Positions 60,952-64,000 of a stretch of 64,000 bases of DNA are shown here, piece by piece. The notes below the pieces were generated by a model. That model ran no database searches, was not told where the DNA came from, and was given only the letters and a program-made list of their open reading frames with translations. Position 1 is the first letter of the stretch; each line of letters starts with the position of its first letter. The stretch is from Prolixibacteraceae bacterium (GTDB taxonomy: Bacteria > Bacteroidota > Bacteroidia > Bacteroidales > Prolixibacteraceae). The position numbers and the translations under genes are program-made. The stretch is taken from NCBI GenBank assembly GCA_021740385.1, contig JAIOZY010000003.1, forward strand, positions 62,001 through 126,000, read 5' to 3'.

Positions 60952-61971
60952 TTAAAACGCCGACTGAAACTGGTTTAGAAATCGTACGTCGTTTTCAAAA
61001 AACAGGCGCAGGTCTTTTACACCAAATTTCAGCATAGCAATGCGTTCGATGCCCATGCCGAATGCAAAACCGGTGTACTTTTTATTATCGATGTTGCACA
61101 ATTCCAACACATTCGGATCGACCATACCACAACCCATAATCTCGAGCCAGCCGGTATATTTACACACATTACAACCTTTTCCGGCACAAATGGAACAACT
61201 CACGTCCATTTCGGCAGAAGGTTCGGTAAAAGGGAAATAAGAAGGCCTGAGCCTGATCTCTGTTTTTTCGCCAAACATTTCGCGGGCAAAATAAAGCAGT
61301 GTTTGCTTCATATCGGCAAACGAAACATCTTCATCTACATAAAGCCCTTCAACCTGGTGAAAAATGCAGTGAGCCCGTGCCGAAATGGCTTCGTTACGGA
61401 ATACCCTGCCGGGAAATATGGCCCGTATGGGTGGCTGTGTTTTTTCCATTACACGTACCTGTACGCTCGATGTATGGGTGCGTAACAGAACATCGGGGTC
61501 TTTTTCAATGAAAAAAGTGTCCTGCATGTCGCGTGCCGGATGTTCAGGCGGAAAATTAAGGGCCGAAAAAACATGCCAGTCGTCCTCAATTTCAGGGCCT
61601 TCAGAAACCACGAAACCAAGTCGCGCAAATATTTCAATAATTTCGTTACGAACAATGGCCAACGGGTGCCTGCTACCCATTTTGATGGAATCGCCCGGTA
61701 AGGTTAAATCAATTCCGCCGGTTTCGTCTTCACTTTTTTCAAACGAATCTTTAAGGGCGTTTATCTTTTCGGCAGCAAATTTTTTCAGGTTGTTCAACTC
61801 AGCCCCGATAACCCTTTTCTGATCGGCAGGTATGGTTTTAAATTCGTCGAATAAATTACCGATGATCCCTTTTTTGCTGAGGTATTTTATCCTTAACTCC
61901 TCTGCTTCGTCAACACCATTGGCAACCAATCCGTTTAATTCTTCCTTCAGTGCTTCAATTTTATCTAACAT
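60952..61971 (-). CDS. pheS: Phenylalanine-tRNA ligase alpha subunit
   Basis: The product has 339 residues, normal for the alpha chain of the heterotetrameric class II synthetase. The N-terminal coiled coil (about 1-85) is followed by the catalytic domain: PLAIVRNEIIEIFARLGFVV, TFFIEKDPDVLLRTHTSSVQ, IFPGRVFRNEAISARAHCIF and FHQVEGLYVD. FTEPSAEMDV, a CSICAGKGCNVC cysteine cluster and a C-terminal GFAFGMGIERIAMLKFGVKD (motif 3) follow. The beta subunit (pheT) is not in the window. Confidence 0.97.
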   Translation of the reverse strand: MLDKIEALKEELNGLVANGVDEAEELRIKYLSKKGIIGNLFDEFKTIPADQKRVIGAELNNLKKFAAEKINALKDSFEKSEDETGGIDLTLPGDSIKMGSRHPLAIVRNEIIEIFARLGFVVSEGPEIEDDWHVFSALNFPPEHPARDMQDTFFIEKDPDVLLRTHTSSVQVRVMEKTQPPIRAIFPGRVFRNEAISARAHCIFHQVEGLYVDEDVSFADMKQTLLYFAREMFGEKTEIRLRPSYFPFTEPSAEMDVSCSICAGKGCNVCKYTGWLEIMGCGMVDPNVLELCNIDNKKYTGFAFGMGIERIAMLKFGVKDLRLFFENDVRFLNQFQSAF

Positions 61972-62086
61972 TCCCGGTTGTTTTTAGTAAAGCTGCAAAA
62001 TTAACAGAAATTGTGGAAATGAAACTTTTAACTCTTCAGAAATAACCAATTTATTCTTATTTTAGGGTGATTTAAAATAACTTGTT

Positions 62087-62797
62087 ATGAGACGAATATT
62101 TCTGTTTTCAATAATTTTGGCGTTAATCCCGGTTTTTTCTTTTGGTAAAAACAATCAACCTTTCGAAGTTTTTCCGCTTAACCATGCCTCAATGGTTATT
62201 AAATACAACGGCCTTACCCTATACATCGACCCGGCAAATCAGTACGAAAAGCTTACACCTTTTTCAGTACCCGACCTGATTCTGATTACCCACACCCATG
62301 GCGACCATTACAACAAAGCATTGATCGATTCATTAAAAAACGATCAAACAGTTGTGGTTGGAAATAAAAAAGCCATCGATGATTTGGGCTATGGAAAAGC
62401 ACTGAAAAATGGCGAAAAAACCGAAATAAAGGGGATCAAAATTGAAGCCATTGCCAGTTATAACCTGCCCCCCGAAAATACGCGCTTTCATCCAAAAGGA
62501 GAAGGCAACGGATATGTGCTCACCCTAAGCGATGAACGTGTATACATCTCGGGCGATACCGAAGACACACCCGAAATGCGCAACCTGAAAAACATCGACC
62601 ATGCTTTTATTTGCATGAACATGCCCTACACCATGACCCCGGAAAAAGCGGCATCGGCCGTACTGGAATTCAAACCCAAAAAAGTATACCCATACCACTA
62701 CCGGCAAAGGGATGGGTTCGGTGATATAGAAAAATTTAAAGAACTTGTTTCGGTTGATCCCGCTATCGAGGTTATTTTTCTTGATTGGTACGACTAA
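62087..62797 (+). CDS. Periplasmic MBL-fold hydrolase, UlaG-like
   Basis: The product has 236 residues. A signal peptide (ILALIPVFSFGKN) precedes the metallo-beta-lactamase core with YIDPANQYEKLTPFSVPDLI, ITHTHGDHYNKALIDSL (HxHxDH), NGYVLTLSDERVYISGDTED and KVYPYHYRQRD. It matches the UlaG/YcbX-like short MBL family, whose members hydrolyse lactones or related metabolites. Export is unusual for UlaG itself. Its stop overlaps the convergent gene by 4 bases. Confidence 0.92.
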   Translation: MRRIFLFSIILALIPVFSFGKNNQPFEVFPLNHASMVIKYNGLTLYIDPANQYEKLTPFSVPDLILITHTHGDHYNKALIDSLKNDQTVVVGNKKAIDDLGYGKALKNGEKTEIKGIKIEAIASYNLPPENTRFHPKGEGNGYVLTLSDERVYISGDTEDTPEMRNLKNIDHAFICMNMPYTMTPEKAASAVLEFKPKKVYPYHYRQRDGFGDIEKFKELVSVDPAIEVIFLDWYD

Positions 62798-63228
62798 TCA
62801 AGTATGCGGCATAAAATATTTGCCGCTGTTTCGATGAATTTAGGGCAACGGGTATCGAAATAACCAAGCGCTTTAATTTTTGCACTTTCTTCGGGAATAC
62901 CAATGTTGAAATCAAGTAATTTTTCACAATCCAGTTCGCTGTGTTTTTCTACAAACAATTTGCTGAATTCCCTGATTTTTTCATTTGCCAATTCCTTCTT
63001 TTCGGTGTTTGAGCCAGGCTTTTGATTGGCCCACAAACCAATAACACTGTATGCCCCGGTAACAGCACCGCAGGTTTTTCCCTGTTTGCCCATTCCACCG
63101 CCAAAGCCTAAACCAATTGCCCGGCATAATTCTTCACTTACACCGTAATCGGGGCCAAAAGCCGATAATACCGACTGGTTGCAATTCATTGTTTCAAAAT
63201 TCTTAACTGCTTTTTCTGCTCGTTTCAT
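62794..63228 (-). CDS. C_GCAxxG_C_C family protein
   Basis: The product has 144 residues with the characteristic cysteine set: Cys16, Cys35, Cys53 (KTCGAVTGA, the GCAxxG-like box), Cys101, Cys128 and Cys140. The glycine-rich GLGFGGGMGKQGKTCG segment is the family signature. Members are thought to bind a metal or redox cofactor; no function is proven. It is 11 bases after the cyclophilin gene and probably cotranscribed with it. Confidence 0.92.
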   Translation of the reverse strand: MKRAEKAVKNFETMNCNQSVLSAFGPDYGVSEELCRAIGLGFGGGMGKQGKTCGAVTGAYSVIGLWANQKPGSNTEKKELANEKIREFSKLFVEKHSELDCEKLLDFNIGIPEESAKIKALGYFDTRCPKFIETAANILCRILD

Positions 63229-63239
63229 AAGGTTAAAAT

Positions 63240-64000
63240 TTAAAAGACGATTCTAATTTTTTTCAATCTGATATCTTTCAGTGGCCTGAAATCGTTTTTT
63301 GTGGGCAACATGGTTATTTCATCGGCAATTTCGAGCCCCGATACCACTTCGCCAAAAACGGTGTATGAACCGTCGAGATGCGGCGCCCCGCCAATGGTTT
63401 TGTATGTGTTCCGTTGTTCTTCGGAAAAAGTTATCCCGTTTTCTCCTTCAATTTCATCCAACTCTTCATCGTGGTACAAACGGCCGGTTACAATGTAAAA
63501 CTGAGAACCGTCGCTACGGCGTTTCCTGTTTTTGGTATCGGGTTTGCGGGGTGAACCTATTGCCCCGCGTTTATGATAAATTCCCTTAACAATATGAGCA
63601 GGCAAGGTATATCCCGGCCCTTTCCAACCTACAATATCATCGGATTGGGCATAACGGGTGTCGGCCGCTCCGGTTTGAATACCAAAGTCGCGTATTACCC
63701 GGTGTATGAGCAAACTATCGAAATATCCCTCTTCGGCCAATTGGATAAAATTATCGCGGTATGTGGGTATTTCGTTATACAGTTTAATGGCAATGTTTCC
63801 TTTATCGGTTTCAAGAATAATTTGTTTAATGGCCTTGTTCCTTTGTGCATCGGGGTTTCCAATGGCAGAAAGCGGTTTGTCCGATTTTCCTTTTTTCAAA
63901 ACATCGAGTAAAAAAAGCGCCGGTACAGCAAAATATTCTTTTTGGTACATCACCTCGAGCGAAGCAGCCATTCCCAGCACGGTTCCGTTCGAAACAAAAA
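63240..64000 (-). CDS. Cyclophilin-type peptidyl-prolyl isomerase, C-terminal part of a larger protein (runs off window)
   Basis: The frame stays open to the right edge, so the start lies outside; GTG 63980 and ATG 63971 are internal possibilities. The last about 195 residues form a cyclophilin domain: QIILETDKGNIAIKLYNEIP, DSLLIHRVIRDFGIQTGA, SDGSQFYIVTG and HLDGSYTVFGEVVSGLEIAD. An insertion is present (GAIGSPRKPDTKNRKRRSDG and the acidic RLYHDEELDEIEGENG). The N-terminal fragment (GMAASLEVMYQKEYFAVPAL) is not recognised and may belong to a helical-repeat domain. Confidence 0.9.
   Translation of the reverse strand, partial: FVSNGTVLGMAASLEVMYQKEYFAVPALFLLDVLKKGKSDKPLSAIGNPDAQRNKAIKQIILETDKGNIAIKLYNEIPTYRDNFIQLAEEGYFDSLLIHRVIRDFGIQTGAADTRYAQSDDIVGWKGPGYTLPAHIVKGIYHKRGAIGSPRKPDTKNRKRRSDGSQFYIVTGRLYHDEELDEIEGENGITFSEEQRNTYKTIGGAPHLDGSYTVFGEVVSGLEIADEITMLPTKNDFRPLKDIRLKKIRIVF

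Overview
The window comes from the chromosome of a Bacteroidota member, most likely a marine or anaerobic polysaccharide degrader near the Marinilabiliales/Prolixibacteraceae. That placement is inferred from gene content: a SusC-type transporter, a hybrid two-component system of the polysaccharide-utilization type, BACON domains, C-terminal type IX secretion (T9SS) sorting domains, DUF4292, DUF4294 and DUF4783 proteins, an HU-SPOR protein, and promoters with the Bacteroidota -7 element TAnnTTTG. No rRNA, tRNA, CRISPR array, transposase or prophage was found.

Region 1 (1-10065) is the edge of a polysaccharide utilization locus. Leftward run a GH105-like unsaturated glycuronyl hydrolase, a T9SS-exported protein made of four near-identical lectin-like repeats, and a SusC-type receptor cut by the window edge. 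A hybrid sensor/AraC regulator is divergent. Region 2 (10425-18383) is mostly housekeeping: a giant NtrY-like kinase with rlmH, a DUF4783 protein, a BrkB-type membrane protein, an O-methyltransferase and an M16 peptidase. Region 3 (18610-27543) holds a TonB-dependent receptor paired with a secreted protein carrying a terpene-cyclase-like DxDD motif, a helical-repeat protein, a second beta-propeller sensor kinase and dipeptidase E.

Region 4 (27614-35317) has rbfA, a methyltransferase and a LolC/E-like permease in one unit, then an exported M3 oligopeptidase, a small lipoprotein preceded by a leader ORF, metF and a hemolysin III-type membrane protein. Region 5 (35685-43979) has an exported lamin-tail-domain protein with an unusual C-terminal anchor. 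It is followed by a tightly overlapping five-gene cluster (LolA-like protein, exported YidD-like protein, two paralogous TPR/PGSG membrane proteins, DUF4294). This is my best candidate for an undescribed envelope system. A BACON/Kelch T9SS cargo protein closes the region.

Region 6 (43976-54641) holds a lipase-like hydrolase, a methyltransferase-like DNA repair protein lacking its cysteine, an SDR, an Mrp-type ATPase, an RRM RNA-binding protein, pgk, an MBL hydrolase, a coiled-coil membrane protein, a GT2, an HU-SPOR protein and an LD-carboxypeptidase. Two intrinsic terminators in this stretch have no upstream ORF and may mark small RNAs. Region 7 (54649-64000) carries yraN, dut, a TPR lipoprotein, a DUF4292 lipoprotein and an EnvC-like protein, a set I associate with the Bacteroidota envelope. 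A Crp/Fnr regulator divergent from an OsmC protein, pheS, a periplasmic MBL protein, a C_GCAxxG_C_C protein and the C-terminal part of a large cyclophilin follow.
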